The notes under the pieces are model-generated. The model had not been told where the DNA came from. It ran no database searches and saw nothing but the letters and a program-made list of their open reading frames with translations. Both the position numbers and the translations under genes were made by a program. Of a stretch of 36,172 nucleotides of DNA, positions 17,501-28,828 are shown in pieces. This DNA is from Chromera velia (taxonomy: Eukaryota > Sar > Chromeraceae). Position 1 is the stretch's first letter; each line of letters opens with the position of its first letter. The stretch is taken from positions 22,501-58,672 of the forward strand of contig JAHBMJ010000037.1 of the NCBI GenBank assembly GCA_018398765.1, given 5' to 3'.

Positions 17501-20500
17501 TGCAGGAGGGGGGGGAGAATTAGGTCTGAGTACAGGTACGAATTCCCGCCCTGCAATGAGACGTTCGGATTCTCGTCGCAGGTCTTCGGTGGCCTTCAGC
17601 AGTCTGGTGGCACACGAGGGGGGCACAGTCGGGTATATTTCTGACTTTGCACAGCAGGGAAGCAACAGAGCTTACACGCTCTCTGCGGCTACCCGTGCGT
17701 CCCCTGTGACTTTCTCAATGGCCTCCCGTCCTTCTTCCCAGGCGGCAGGGTCGGCTCCTCGAAGTCCTGCGGGGTTCGGGTATGTGCCTACGTGGAGGGG
17801 TGAGAAGAAGAAGGATGATAAGCTGACGGTCAGTTTGGATATTCCAGGACAGAGCTAGGCAGAGGGAGGATTTAGGGGGTTTTGTTTTTCATTTAAGTGG
17901 ACAGAGAAAGGATGAGCTGAAGAATTTGGGAGGGAACAAGTAGGAGTCTCTTCTCATCTGCCGCCTTTTTGTGTTCCTTCCTGTGACATTCAGATAGTTG
18001 CATTGTTTGCACATGCAGAGAGGGACGCAGAATCGATCCAAGGCAGATGCTGAAGTTCCATGCATCGCCTCACTCAGCGTAGGGGCTGCTGAATGCCTGT
18101 TTTGTTTGTTTCGTTGTGTTTGATTCTCGCAGCCTCCTGGAATGCACCAGCGATCGCAAACTCGTCGAAACACTTCTCCGGCACTTCTCTGGTCCTGCGA
18201 CGCGACGGTGGACCTCCAGTCTCCTCAGGAGTCAGTCAGGCAGGCGGGCAGGCCTTTGTGGATTTTCAGTCTTCCGTACGTACTTGCTCTGCCGCGCATG
18301 TGCGCATCTGGAGACTCCTGCGTGCACGCTCCGGGACACCGTTCTTGATCATTTCATTTAACGCTCTCTCTGAGTTTAGTTGCTTTGAATCCTTCCTTTC
18401 ACTGCCTGTCCTCCCACCTTCGTCATGCTGGAGATCTCTGCATCACTTTTGTTTCTGCCATCCTTTCTCACTCCCCCTTCGTTTCCCCCTTCCTCACTCG
18501 CATGTGCAGGAGAGAGTCCACTCTCGACCCTGGTCCTCATCCGTCTTCCCCCGAGCCTGTGAGCTTGAGGATGCGGCGGGCCAGAAGGGTGCGCACGCTG
18601 GGTGACTCACCCATCAACCCGGGGCAGATTTCCGAACTTCTCTCGAGGATGCAGGAAGACAACGGGACGGGATCCATCAAAACGCCCCCCCGCATGAAGT
18701 GCAACACAAGACTCCAATTCACCCCCTCGACGGGAAGACGCAACCTCGTCAAGGGCAAAAAGCCCATCGCTGAAGCCTTTTGGGGGAGCCAGGGGACATT
18801 GGACCAGTCTTCGGTTTCAGGTGTCCCCAGTGCTACCCTCTCGCCTCCGATCATGAAGAGAAAAATCGCCTCAGACATCATGAAGGTCATCCCTCCTCCT
18901 TTCACCTCGTCCTTTCCCCTGCCTGAAAGATTCCGTTCTCCAAAGGCATCCAATGCCGGCATGAGTGCAGGGCAGGTCCATGTCCTTGCAATGGCAGCAG
19001 AGGCAGCAGGGCAGCAGCCAACCTCCTCTCAGGACACCCCTCGAGACCCACCCACTTCCTGTGCCGACTCCGGCATATTTTCGGACAATGAACACAGGGA
19101 GCAACAGGCCTTGACACCCAACGAGGACAGACCCCTCACCGCAGCTGACAATGGCATTGGCTCCCCCGGAGGACCTGCGGAGTCCCCCACTGAGTTGGTG
19201 ACCCCTTCTGATTGGCTGTCCAATGCAGGGGCATCTGCTGAAGGGGCTGCACTTGCTCAGGCTGCTCCGACCAACGGAGGTGGAGGAAAGCAAAGGGTTC
19301 GACGGAGACTTCCGAGCAACCAAAAGACCTCCGGACTCGCCAGTGCGGCCACCAAAGCAGCTGAGGCTCTCGCACATCCTCCCAACCTCCTCAGAAGCCC
19401 TCCCGGTTCTCCCCTCACCCAACCAACCGAGAGTCCCTCTGCCTCTTTTGCAGATCCAGACCTCCAACCCAAACACATTCAAGTTGCGTCTCCTCTATCG
19501 GACCAGGGCCAAAGCCGATGGGGGGCCTCTCGTCAACGTCGTCGCTTCCCCTCCATACCCAGAGGACCGCAATCGGGGGCTACCTGTGAGGAAAGAAACA
19601 ACAGGCATGCATCCGACAGTCAACCGTCTCGAAACTCCGTGCCCGCACCCGCATTCTCGGAGGGGACCACAATCTCCTTAACCGACTACGAGCCCCCCAT
19701 GGTACCTGGAGAGCACGCAGCCGAGCACGACAGCAACATAGGGGATGTCAAGATCGACAAGAAACTATCCCTCACCTCCGAAGCCTCCCATCAGCCGACC
19801 GAAGACACTCGACCGAAAGAGAAACGCACAGACTTCTCTCGCACCGCCACCCCCCGAGGGTCGTTGACCATCAAAACCGCCAGGGCCAAACTCCAGGAGG
19901 GAATACAACTGCATCACCGTAGTCGATCCTTATTTGTCCGCACATCAGACACAGGCATCACCTTCGCGACAGAAGACGACGGGGAAGAGAAGCCGTCATC
20001 CGTCAAATCATACGGCAGTCCCAGGAGTGACTCCGCATCAAGACCTCACTCCCGTAAAGTCACTGCAGCAGCAGCCCGAGCGTGGGAGGAGACGGGTACT
20101 TTGGAGGATGGGAAGGAGATCGATGAGGATAATGACGATAATTCTCTTCTTCGAACTCCAGATGAGCATAGGGACTTCTCATCGATTCTGCTGTCTGCCA
20201 GAATGGACCCCAGGAAAATCAGACAAGTCACAGAAAGCACAGACGCCTCACGTCGTGTTGCAACTAAGTTCGAGGCCTGGCTTGCAAAAGAAGACACCAG
20301 CAAAATGCCGGTCTTGCGAACAGATGCCAAGGTCACAAAGAGGCAGAAGGACCACACGAGTCATGCCGTCTCGAATACAGCCTTTGAGGTGAAAGTCTGT
20401 AACCGTCAGCCGTCTCCAGAAGAACCACAAGACCCCCCACCCCCCGTGAAGTCCCCTGGTACGAACGCTGCCCCTCCCGGATCGACCAATTCACCCCCGC

Positions 20501-22650
20501 CCCTCCATGCTCTACTGCCCTCTGCCATCAGCAAGTCTTCCCCTCCCGAGCTCGCTCCACAACACGCAGCTGATCCGGCATCACCAGAGATTGTTGCAAG
20601 CGCCTCTGCAGCGGGAAAAGCCTCTCATGAATGTTCTGCCCCGGAGGAGGGGATGCAGAAAGGAGAACCGACTCTCGTTCCGAGAGGTGCAACACCAGTC
20701 AACAAAGCTGAGCATGCCACAGACAGTGCTCCTGCCTCCCCGGCTGCTGCCCACCATCTGATCCCGCCCCTGCAGGCAGGAGCACAGAGAGGAGGAGGAG
20801 TCCCAGAGAGGCAGCAGCACAGAATGTCACAAGACATCCGCCCCGAGATGAGGGACACTCGTGGATTTCCCATGGGAGTCGCGGGATTTCTCTCCAAACT
20901 TGATGGGGGGGCAGAACATGCAAAGCAAAACAAAATCGAAGAAGAAGCTGACCATCAGGTCTTGACAGAAGACGAGAGAGTGACTGTCGATTCAAGTTCA
21001 AATCAGTCCGAGGGAGAGGAGCCCCCGTCCCCAAAAGCCCCCCCCCCTCCGAGGATCCGTAAGGGGTCTACGACGGTCATGGACACCGCCAGTGCCTCTG
21101 GAGTGGGCAGCAGCTCAGAGGGAAGACGGCTGCCGAATCAGCCGGTTCTCCTCATTGCACGAACCCTACAGGAGATGTGCACTGCTGCCCAAACAGATTG
21201 GGACCAGATACTCCATAAACACCCGGAGGTCGAGAGAAGAGCGTGGGAAATGCCGGCAAATCTCAGAGCTCATGCGACTGCTGAGCAATGGGAGTGTCTG
21301 CAGTGTCCTACTGTATCCTCCTCCCTTGAAGGCAAATGCAAGAGGGCGGAGGACATTACAGACCAGGTGCGATCTCTGATGGAGGCGCGCAACAAGCGCC
21401 AGCCCATCATCATGACAGGGAAAGAGACGGGTAAGGCGAAGGAAGTACTGAAAGATCTCGCAGAGAAGCAGAGAACTACTGCAGCCGCAGCAAGCCGCAA
21501 CCCGACTGTCCGTCCTCACACCATTGACGGCTTGGAGGTATCACAGCACTTGACGATATTAAAAGCAGGGTCTCCAGATTTGACCATACTCAATCCTGGC
21601 TCTCTGGCTGAGTTGTTCGGACCTCCTCCAGTAAACCCCCCGGGCGCTTCTGCTCCCGAGAGGAAGAAGAAAGAGAAGGGGAAAGGATCAGAAGGGGGGT
21701 ACGCAAAAGAGATGGGGAGATCGAGAAGCTCAAGAGACTCTAGGAAGGACAAACAAAGAAGGAAATCTCGATACGGAGGTCGGGTGATTTACCTTGAAGA
21801 CATCAGAGGGGGGGGTATGGGTGGGAGGGGTCCGATGGGACTGGATGGGGCGGGAGACGTTGGTTTGTCTGATCACCCGCTTCAAAATTTTCTGGAGGAA
21901 TGTTTGCAGTTGTTGGGTCTGGAATCTTTCTGTTCGATGAACATTCCGTCGATTTTTGGATTCTTATGTCAGGAGGAAAAGGAAATATTCGGGGGTCAAA
22001 GGGAAGCTTTGAGAGGGGGACAGAGACGGGGTAGAAGGGAGACACGGGGAAATGTTTCAGCAGGGGAACGAGAAAGAGGTCTGTCGAGGTCTTCCAAAGC
22101 TCGCACAAAGGACTCTCAGGAAAAAGGTGGCAAGAGAGAGAGAAAAACGTTCTCGAAGATGCTCAAGCTTGACGACCATCTTGACCTTGATTTTTGGGCT
22201 TCCAACGAGGGGGGTGGGTTTTTTCTGTTTTCGTGGATTTGCGAATATTTCAGCAATAACGAGAATGAATTCATCGATGCGGGGAGGGGAGGAATGCGAC
22301 AGAATGGGGGGGAAAGGGAGAGGGGGCAACTCCGAAGCCGTCGACGATTTCCACTCAAAGAGTCACCTTCCTCATCTTTCAATCAGCCCATGCCTATGCA
22401 GCCTGCTGTCGTCGCACCCTCGTGTAGAGGCAGCAAGAGAGACGGTAAACACAAAGGGGGGAGGTGGGATGACGGTATGATCGAAGTGGAGAGTGAGGAG
22501 GACTTGAGTCTGGGTGCTCTTGAACGTGCTCAGAAAGAGGGGAGGGGAAGGGGACTGGGCGGGTGGGTATCAACGGAGATTCTTCTCTTTTGTCTTGTCC
22601 TTCTGAGTCTGATCCTAACGGTAGGGAGTATCTGGACGTTTTCAAATTAG
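11651..22650 (+). CDS. Large CAMK-like pseudokinase with C-terminal tail anchor, 12-exon model
   Basis: Exons: 11,651-12,985; 13,376-13,447; 13,816-13,868; 14,244-14,362; 14,674-14,793; 15,290-15,345; 15,851-16,042; 16,352-16,462; 16,731-16,788; 17,014-17,828; 18,133-18,275; 18,510-22,650. Junction phases agree and total 2,405 codons including the stop (2,374 if the 93-nt segment at 12,025-12,117 is an intron). ATG 11,651 is the first in its frame. Order: unrecognised N-terminal region (~1-210), low-complexity linker, kinase fold (~430-680), Ser/Pro/Gly-rich region, disordered tail, terminal hydrophobic segment. Exons 2-9 are firm because they spell a continuous kinase fold. The link from exon 10 to 11 is weaker: reading through the donor at 17,829 gives a stop at 17,858, so the kinase-like gene may end there and a second gene may begin at ATG 18,142. 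Known pseudokinases scaffold or regulate partners; the role here is unknown. Confidence 0.62.
12025..12117 (+). other. Probable in-frame 93-nt intron within exon 1
   Basis: GACAG|GTCAGT opens and a pyrimidine-rich TCTATTTCTGCAG closes the segment. Its length is divisible by three and it contains no stop, so it reads through as 31 residues if retained. The acceptor matches the TGCAG style of the other introns. Removal joins EEDR to ISGLSITPATFF. Confidence 0.55.
13259..13375. repeat. (TC)n-(TG)n-(GA)n-(GTGA)n-(TG)n microsatellite at a splice acceptor
   Basis: A compound dinucleotide repeat fills the 3' third of intron 1 and runs directly into the acceptor TGTGTGCAG at 13,375. The normal polypyrimidine tract is replaced by TG repeats. 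Confidence 0.9.
14371..14403. repeat. (GAGGA)n microsatellite in intron 4
   Basis: About five GAGGA units just after the donor of intron 4. A CT run (14,540-14,575) lies further along in the same intron. Confidence 0.85.
16083..16112. repeat. (GGAA)n microsatellite in intron 7
   Basis: About seven GGAA units within the intron between the helix-F exon and exon 8. Confidence 0.88.
18510..22650 (+). CDS. Terminal exon: long disordered region ending in a tail-anchor-like helix
   Basis: A 4,141-nt exon is open in one frame for 1,379 codons (stop TAG). It begins after the acceptor CATGTGCAG and needs two bases from the previous exon. The protein is rich in Pro, Ser, Ala, Glu, Arg and Gln with few hydrophobics, so largely disordered. 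A more ordered stretch at about 21,170-21,520 contains EQWECLQCPT and GKCKRAED, loosely like the second half of a CW zinc finger, but the usual first CxxC is missing. Gly/Arg/Lys-rich sequence follows from 21,650. The last residues include one hydrophobic run, ILLFCLVLLSLILTVGSIW, followed by four residues and the stop. No signal peptide is seen, so post-translational tail-anchored insertion into ER, mitochondrial or plastid outer membrane is likely (inference). If not joined to the kinase-like gene, a two-exon gene would start at ATG 18,142. Confidence 0.78.
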
Positions 22651-24162
22651 CCGAATGAATGCATAAATCAGTTTGCATGTCGAAGTGACCAGTGGACGGT
22701 CACACAAGAAAGACCAGACCTTCAAACTGGATGCATGATCGACTTTCTTTCATTCCGGTGTGCACGCGATCTTCTTCTTAAGAACTTCTGACGTTTACTT
22801 GGCGCCCGGCAGTCGCTCAATATGTGCATTCGCCATACCGTAAAAAAACTGCTGACCAAGCTTGGAAAAGTCAATATGTCATTGAAAGAAAAACCTCAGC
22901 AGTCAACCTTTAAAAAGTGGGGGCATGAGTACGTGCCTGTCTGTCTGCCTGCCTTGTTGCTTGCTTGCTTGCTTGTGTACCTGCCTGTCTGTCTGTGTGC
23001 ACAATAAAGAGGTAGGAAGGGAGCGATGGATGACTCTCTGTGATTCGCAGAACACGGGGCTCTCTCTAGATCTGATTTGAGGGGTAGGGAATGAGGAAAG
23101 AATGAATGAATGTAGGACAGAAAGTACGTGCTCGTGCGAAGGGCATGAGGGTGCATGCGAAGCTGAGATGTGCCATCTTGCCATTGTAAGGTCGAGTGCG
23201 TCTGTTTGAGTGTGGCCGAGTTACTCGCCACTATGCTTCTCAGTCAGTCTCCATTCCCTCCTGGATCCATGCCTCTCAGAGGCAGATCGATCGTGCAGTC
23301 GCCTTGACGTCTCTATGCACTGGTCTCTTTCTTACTAGTTCATTCTTTATTCGAGTTGTATGTTTCCCCTTTTGCCTTCTTGTCAACCTACCTCCCTTTC
23401 TTAACTCTTTCGTCTTGTGTTCAGTGTCTGCGCATGTGTGAGGGCAAATTAAGGTGGACAGAGAATTAAAGCAATCTGAATCTTGTCGACAGAAGCGGGC
23501 GCACTGCCGAGATCAGACCGTCTGACTGACTGTTTGTGTGAACTCACACCTCATTTTATCACGGGAGGGTGTCAGAAAGAGGCTCTGGTTGCCTGTGTTC
23601 CTTCGAGGTGCTGACGAGCTTTCTTTCTGTCTTGCCGAAGAAGCGGTTGGGTGGCCACTGCTGTTTTGAGGCAGCCAGTGGTCCGACGAGCTAGGCGAGG
23701 AAATCATCATTCCGTCACAGTGGTCCTTATGATTGGATCTCCTTGTCATGTATTTCACTCTGTACTGTACTGTAGTGCACTTTCTTCCTCGCGCGGTGAG
23801 AAGCTTCACATACTTTGAGCGAGATTGAAGCAGTGCACACCACGAAGGCGGGGGGGTGACTAATTTACATCCAGGGTCGTGAGTGTTTTGAAATATAAGT
23901 TTACCAAACTCATGACCGCTTACTTAAGTTGCATGGTAACCGATGTCTAATTGTCGTAATTGATTGTTTAATTCGATACTGTTAATTATATAATATTGTA
24001 TCAAGCTTATGATTCAAAGTTATGTTTAAATTTGAATTTTGAAGTTTAATTAGTTAAGAGCTTTTAATAATCTTTGCTTGTGCGACTGTTCCATCTTTAG
24101 CTAGTGATCTTAGTTTAAAAAATGTCTGTTTTAAACTAGGTCTTAAATTATTGAAACATATT
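22651..24162. other. Intergenic region without a supported gene
   Basis: 1.5 kb of mixed composition, becoming AT-rich after 23,880. A minus-strand open frame at 23,513-23,809 (98 codons, Ser/Arg/Thr-rich) has no recognised motif; it could be an exon of a gene ending here but has no supporting splice partner. CTTG and CTGT short repeats lie at 22,935-22,998. Confidence 0.5.
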
Positions 24163-24166
24163 TAGC

Positions 24167-24641
24167 TGTGGAGTCCTACCCTATGGCGCCGCCCTCTGGA
24201 CCCTCGTATACGCTATATCTGAATAAACCCGGGTGCCGATGTCACGCCCCGCCACCGCACGTATACGCAGTCTGCCTATATGTGTCGCACTCGCGATCGA
24301 AGCTCTGCGCATGCATGTAAGTCTACGTTTGGCCTCTTTAGCAACATGTTGTCTGAGCAACATCCTATGGCAGGGTTTGAGTTGAAGTCAGCCAAAGTCA
24401 TTGAATCTCTAGTTGAACCTATAGAGTCGGATTCATATGGAGTCGAAAGAAGTCTGAAGACAAAGCTTGATAAAACCTCTTAGAGGCAAATTAGGATTGA
24501 GACCTCGTTTGCATGAACCTGTAAGGTGTTGCTTAAGTTAGTGTTGCTTACGTTCCTTCTCTAGATCTTCCCCAGGGTTCTTGTCCTCGCTTTACCTTCT
24601 GTCTGGACGCCACAAGGCGGCTGGACAGGAGGGACAAAGCA
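24167..24641 (+). repeat. 5' LTR of the 3.8-kb element
   Basis: 475-bp direct repeat matching 27,473-27,945. Differences are mostly transitions. Short open frames in it recur in the other LTR (for example the Leu/Glu/Ser-rich frame at 24,280-24,483) and are not genes. Confidence 0.82.
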
Positions 24642-26188
24642 TTGTGGTGAACGCTTAGCTCGATCAGTATCGACTCTTATGTACCTTCTGTGATGGAGAC
24701 CAAATCTGTCCTTTTGTGCAACAGTTAGAAACCGCGATTGCACAATATGGGTACCTAGATGGGCACGGTCAGGCAAAGACTATGAGTGGGGGAATTCAGC
24801 GTCCTCTTGCGTCCTAAAGTGCCCGAGCCCTCTTTTCGAGATCATCGTGATGGACTGGGAACTCGGGGTGGCGTTTTTGATTCAAAAAGTGGATCGGAGA
24901 CCCCTGCATGGAACCGATCGTGGAGATATTGCTTAGTGTTGCTTGGACTTTGGAGTGACTCCATCTCACAGAGATTGCCGTCTACGAGTGCATCACAAAT
25001 AAAACGGCCAGTAGATTGCTTCTTTTGCTTGCTGTTCTGTGAGCGTATGACTAGTTCTGTACCTGATCGATAGGAACCGGCATGTGCATATCCGGCGTTG
25101 ACTCTGCTGTTTGCTGCGTACGTATTTGCACATGACTGACTGTCCATATTTGGTCTGACTCTGTCAGCTGGTGTGTGTACTTATTTATGGTGGTTGGCAC
25201 CTTTGTGCAATAATCCTTTTATGTTGAAATGATGCGAAAGGTATGGGTGCTTAGCAGGAGGCTGAGTATGCCACGGCCCTACGACCACTCCATCCATTGT
25301 ATACATATGCACATGAAGTCGTCAGGACTTCCTTCTAAGAGAGCGAAGCTGAGAGAGTTCTTTCTGCTGCAAAGTAACACGCTGTCGGAAGCTGAGAAGA
25401 CTTGCACTTTCGATCTTGATGGTGAACCAGGAGGCATTAGATGTATTTGATGTCCTTGAGGGAATGGCAGGCCTGAAGTATGAAAAGTCAAGTGTGTGAC
25501 TGCTGCCACATGGCCGGGTTGCCCTATGATGGGTCGATATGTCCCGGTTACACCGTTCCTCTCGATTGATAGTAAGAAGGTGGAAGGATTTGAAGCTGGT
25601 GATGGCTGCTCATGAAGTAAACAATTGAACAATCAGAGCAATGCACCTCGAGGAGTGAGTTCGTAGTAGAGTGTTCTAAAGTCACTTGGTTTGGCATAGT
25701 AGCTTAGTGAGAACGAGGATGGCTGACACCCAAACAGGCTTTCAGAAAGCCATGAATGGAGCAGTGTGTAGCTGCACTCTTTTTTTTTCTCTTTATCCCT
25801 TTGCAGCTGTTAACAATTCTATGACGCCGAGTTGGAGGCATACGCATAGCCGCCGTGCTTCCAAACTGGCTGGTGCTGGAGACCCACGACTCCGATCGAG
25901 TCTTCCGGTTGACGACATACACACACGGTAGACGAGTGCTCTTATTGGTGCCACTAGTATCTGCATCACATACCTATGTCTGGATGATTTTGGACTTGCA
26001 AGCACGTCTCACACATCGTGGTGTTTTTAAATCGTTCTGAGTGTACGTACGGAGGTGATTTGCGTGGCCCCCCGGAGATTTTAGACATGAATGCTATCGA
26101 GATGAAGTTTTTGAAGCTCTAACAACATCTATGGCGACTTAGATGAGATCGACTTCGGGCATTGAAACGCATGCTCGACCCGTTCTTT

Positions 26189-27425
26189 CACGCAACGCGG
26201 CAGCGGGTCATACAGATGTGCATAGACCAATTAGAACCCGCCGCCAGACCTTAACCGGCTCAAAACTTTCGAGGGGAAAAGGAACAGCCCTCTGTTCCCT
26301 TTTCCCTCCTGGACTCAAAACAACGACCCTAGGAGACGTCAGTTCGCCTCTCTAGACTCTCTCTAGCTGCTTGGTGTAGAAAAAACGACTCCCAGACTCT
26401 CAGGGAGTCCAAAAAACAGACGTCTGAGGTTTGACATCTAAAGAGGCTAAAGTGGCCTTCCTGGACTCAGAAGTTCAGAAAGGGCTGTGGTATATCAATG
26501 ATGATAAAATGCATACCAACACGCTCCATCTGGTCCAGGCAACTTAGTTCCAACAGGGGATAAGGAATGGTTGATGCACTGTGGACTTCAACTGACAAGT
26601 CTGCTCATGAACAGAAAGATACACTCCAGATGGCGCCCTATGTCAAATTGCCAGAAGGGCCTTTTCCTTTTTGAGCACTTCAAACCTGCAGCCATCGTAC
26701 AAAGGTACTGCCCAACACTCATATGCTCCTGTCTGGAGGGAAAAAGCAGGACAGAACCACTTACCGGGAGAGCTGGAGGTCGATTAATACCCCTGAGACG
26801 CCAATTCTCCACAACAGGAAGACAAAACAATCTCGCCTTCCCACAACCAGCAGACTCATCAAGAACCTATCCCGCTGGCCTGGGAGGATGACAACAGACA
26901 TAGGGCATTGGGCAAAATTGCTGGGGATCGATTCTGCGGCCTCTTGGTAGAAAGAAGGAATGTTGCTTTGGAGGCCTGGGAGGTACTTTCCTGACTGGTC
27001 CAGACTGGAGCTGCCAGACACGCCAAAGCAGATCAACTGCGCCACAAGACTTCACTCCGACACAAAGGCAAGCTGTCTAGTACTAATGAAGCAGAATTAT
27101 GCCAGTTTGACCATCGGTACTGCTCTACACAACAAGGTAGACAGGAAGGGACAAGAGGATGAAATGACCCTTCTCTGTGTGTTGGTGTGCTTTTTGAGCA
27201 TTCTAAGCATTTCTGAGCACAATTTTGGGATTTTGAGAGTGGCCCCGGAAAGTTTTGGCCCAAATTCTTGCACCAACGCACTCAACGGCCTCTGGGAACC
27301 AATTTGATGCCTTTTTGGGCCCTGGGCGCCGCCAGAATCGCGTGGACCGGCTTAACTGGCTCAAAAATTTCAGACCCTTCTAATTGGTCCATACACATCT
27401 GTATAACCACCTTCCGCGTTGTGTG
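26189..27425. mobile_element. Inverted-repeat unit nested in the 3.8-kb LTR element
   Basis: A 49-bp segment (26,189-26,237; words CAACGCGG, ATACAGATGTG, ACCAATTAGAA) recurs inverted at 27,377-27,425 with roughly four fifths identity. Next to each arm lies a copy of CCGCCAGA, ACCGGCT and CTCAAAA in direct orientation. The 1.24-kb unit is probably a DNA transposon or foldback element inserted into the LTR element. No transposase was recognised and the exact ends are uncertain. Confidence 0.45.
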
Positions 27426-27472
27426 CATTTATCGCAAGGACACGATTTCCCTATCCGTGGCCGGGGGGGATC

Positions 27473-27945
27473 TGTGGAGTCCTACCCTGTGGCGCTGCCC
27501 TCTGGACCCTTGTATGCACTGTATCTGAATGAGCCCGTATGCTAACGTTATGCCCCGCCGCCGCGCGTATACGCAGTGTGCCTGTACGTGTCGTACTCGA
27601 TCGAAGCTCTGCGCATGCATGTAAGTCTACGTTTGGCCTCTTTAGCAACATGTTGTCTGAGCAATATCCTATGGCAGGGTTTGAGTTGAAGTCAGCCGAA
27701 GTTATTGAATCTCTAGTTGAACCTATAGAGTCGGATTCATGTAGAGTCGAAAGAAGTCTAAAGACAAAGCTTGATAGAACCTCTTAGAGACAAATTACGA
27801 TTGAAACCTCGTTTACATGAACCTGTAAGGCGTTGCTTAAGTTAGTGTTGCTCACGTTCCTTCTCTAGATCTTCCCCAGGGTTCTTGTCCTCGCTTTACC
27901 TTCTGTTTGAACGCCATAAGGCGGCTAGACAGGAGAAACAAAGCA
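27473..27945 (+). repeat. 3' LTR of the 3.8-kb element
   Basis: 473-bp direct repeat matching the left LTR, followed by TAGC, the target duplication. Confidence 0.82.
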
Positions 27946-27949
27946 TAGC

Positions 27950-28460
27950 TCTCATTATTAGCCTCTTAATTAACTAAATACTAACTATTTAAATTAAAAC
28001 ATTCACGACTTTTTTTAAATTTTTTTAATAGGGTGAGTAGATCAATTCATTATATTAATATTAATCAATATTTAATTTAATTGACCAAATTGTATAAATG
28101 ATATTATTAACTAACATAATATTAAACTTAAATATAGTTCTGCTCTAACTCTAAGAGACTAGATCTGGGTAGCCTTCATGATGCCGGCAAGTACTATGAA
28201 GGGGTTCTCATGGGAGAGACACGTCCTGCTTGCTTGTGCCCAATAAATATCGAGCGGTTTCTCTCATTCGGGGCAAACGAGACGGTGGTACGTGGTATGT
28301 GCATCACTGCTAAATCGACTCGTGCATGCAATCAGAAGACTCATACATGCAATCAGGTCAGTCAATTTACATCAATTATTTTTGTATTGCAGCTTTCTGT
28401 GCCCCCTTTCTCTGCATAATAGAAAAGTCCGATACTACGTCAAGAGTGTAAGGGAGGAGT
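27950..28460. other. AT-rich spacer
   Basis: 27,950-28,140 is nearly pure AT. After it comes mixed sequence with a twice-repeated CATGCAATCAG near 28,330. No gene is supported. Confidence 0.5.
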
Positions 28461-28487
28461 TTCATGTTCTCAGTCTTTCTGATCAAC

Positions 28488-28799
28488 TCATTCACTGTGG
28501 GGAAACGAAATGATGAACGCAACCATCTGAAGGAGCTCTCTCTTGGAGATCACCATCGGAATGGTGGTCGTCTTCATCCCCCCTCGCTTCAGGAAGTCAA
28601 TCAACCTTCCGTTCATCTCATCGTTATCTCTGCTGAGCCCCTCTTGCTCCACCCATACAATCATCTTAGCAAGCAAAGCGTTGGCAGAAGCATTAAGCTT
28701 TCGCTTCTCACTGTCTGTGTTGTCAGGGAGCCTGCTAAAAAGCTCTTTGAATCCGCACACCAACCTGATGGAGGTGCTGGGTCTCAGCTTACATAGACT
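28488..28799 (-). pseudogene. Unrecognised open frame, possible retroposon fragment
   Basis: About 103 codons from ATG 28,799 to TGA-type end at 28,488; the frame stays open upstream only through AT-rich repeat. The translation (for example VCGFKELFSRLPDN, NALLAKMIVWVEQEGLSR, MVAFIISFPHSE) is protein-like in composition but I recognise no family. An (AAAT)n run lies immediately beyond the ATG at about 28,807-28,828, as at the tail of a plus-strand retroposon. It may be a transposon or retrogene fragment. Confidence 0.3.
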
Positions 28800-28806
28800 C
28801 TCCATA

Positions 28807-28828
28807 CATAAATAAATAAATAAATAAA
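28807..28828. repeat. (AAAT)n microsatellite
   Basis: About five AAAT units. A similar interrupted run occurs at 28,918-28,940. Confidence 0.85.

Larger units (their letters stand above)
24167..27945 (+). mobile_element. Degenerate LTR retrotransposon, 3.8 kb
   Basis: Two direct repeats of 475 and 473 bp (TGTGGAGTCC start, AAGCA end) bound 2,831 bp. TAGC lies immediately before the left LTR (24,163-24,166) and after the right one (27,946-27,949), a 4-bp target duplication. A G-run (27,463-27,470) directly before the right LTR serves as a polypurine tract and gives plus orientation. No clear tRNA primer site follows the left LTR. The internal region has only short broken frames with no recognisable gag or pol, and contains a nested inverted-repeat unit at 26,189-27,425. 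The copy is non-autonomous or decayed. Confidence 0.8.

Noticed and set aside
17856-17858. TAG as the certain end of the kinase-like gene
   Set aside because: Not excluded, but a good donor (GTCAGT) lies 27 nt upstream in matching phase with the acceptor at 18,132, which otherwise lacks a partner. Kept as the alternative model.
18133-18275. Other frames of exon 11 (AASWNAPAIANSS; LLECTSDRKLVETLL)
   Set aside because: With the canonical donor and acceptor they run into stops in the next exon. Only the PPGMHQRSQ frame enters the 1,379-codon frame.
24167-24483. Conserved small frame found twice (24,280 and 27,539) as a gene family
   Set aside because: Both copies lie in the two LTRs of one element, so the similarity is explained by the LTR pair.
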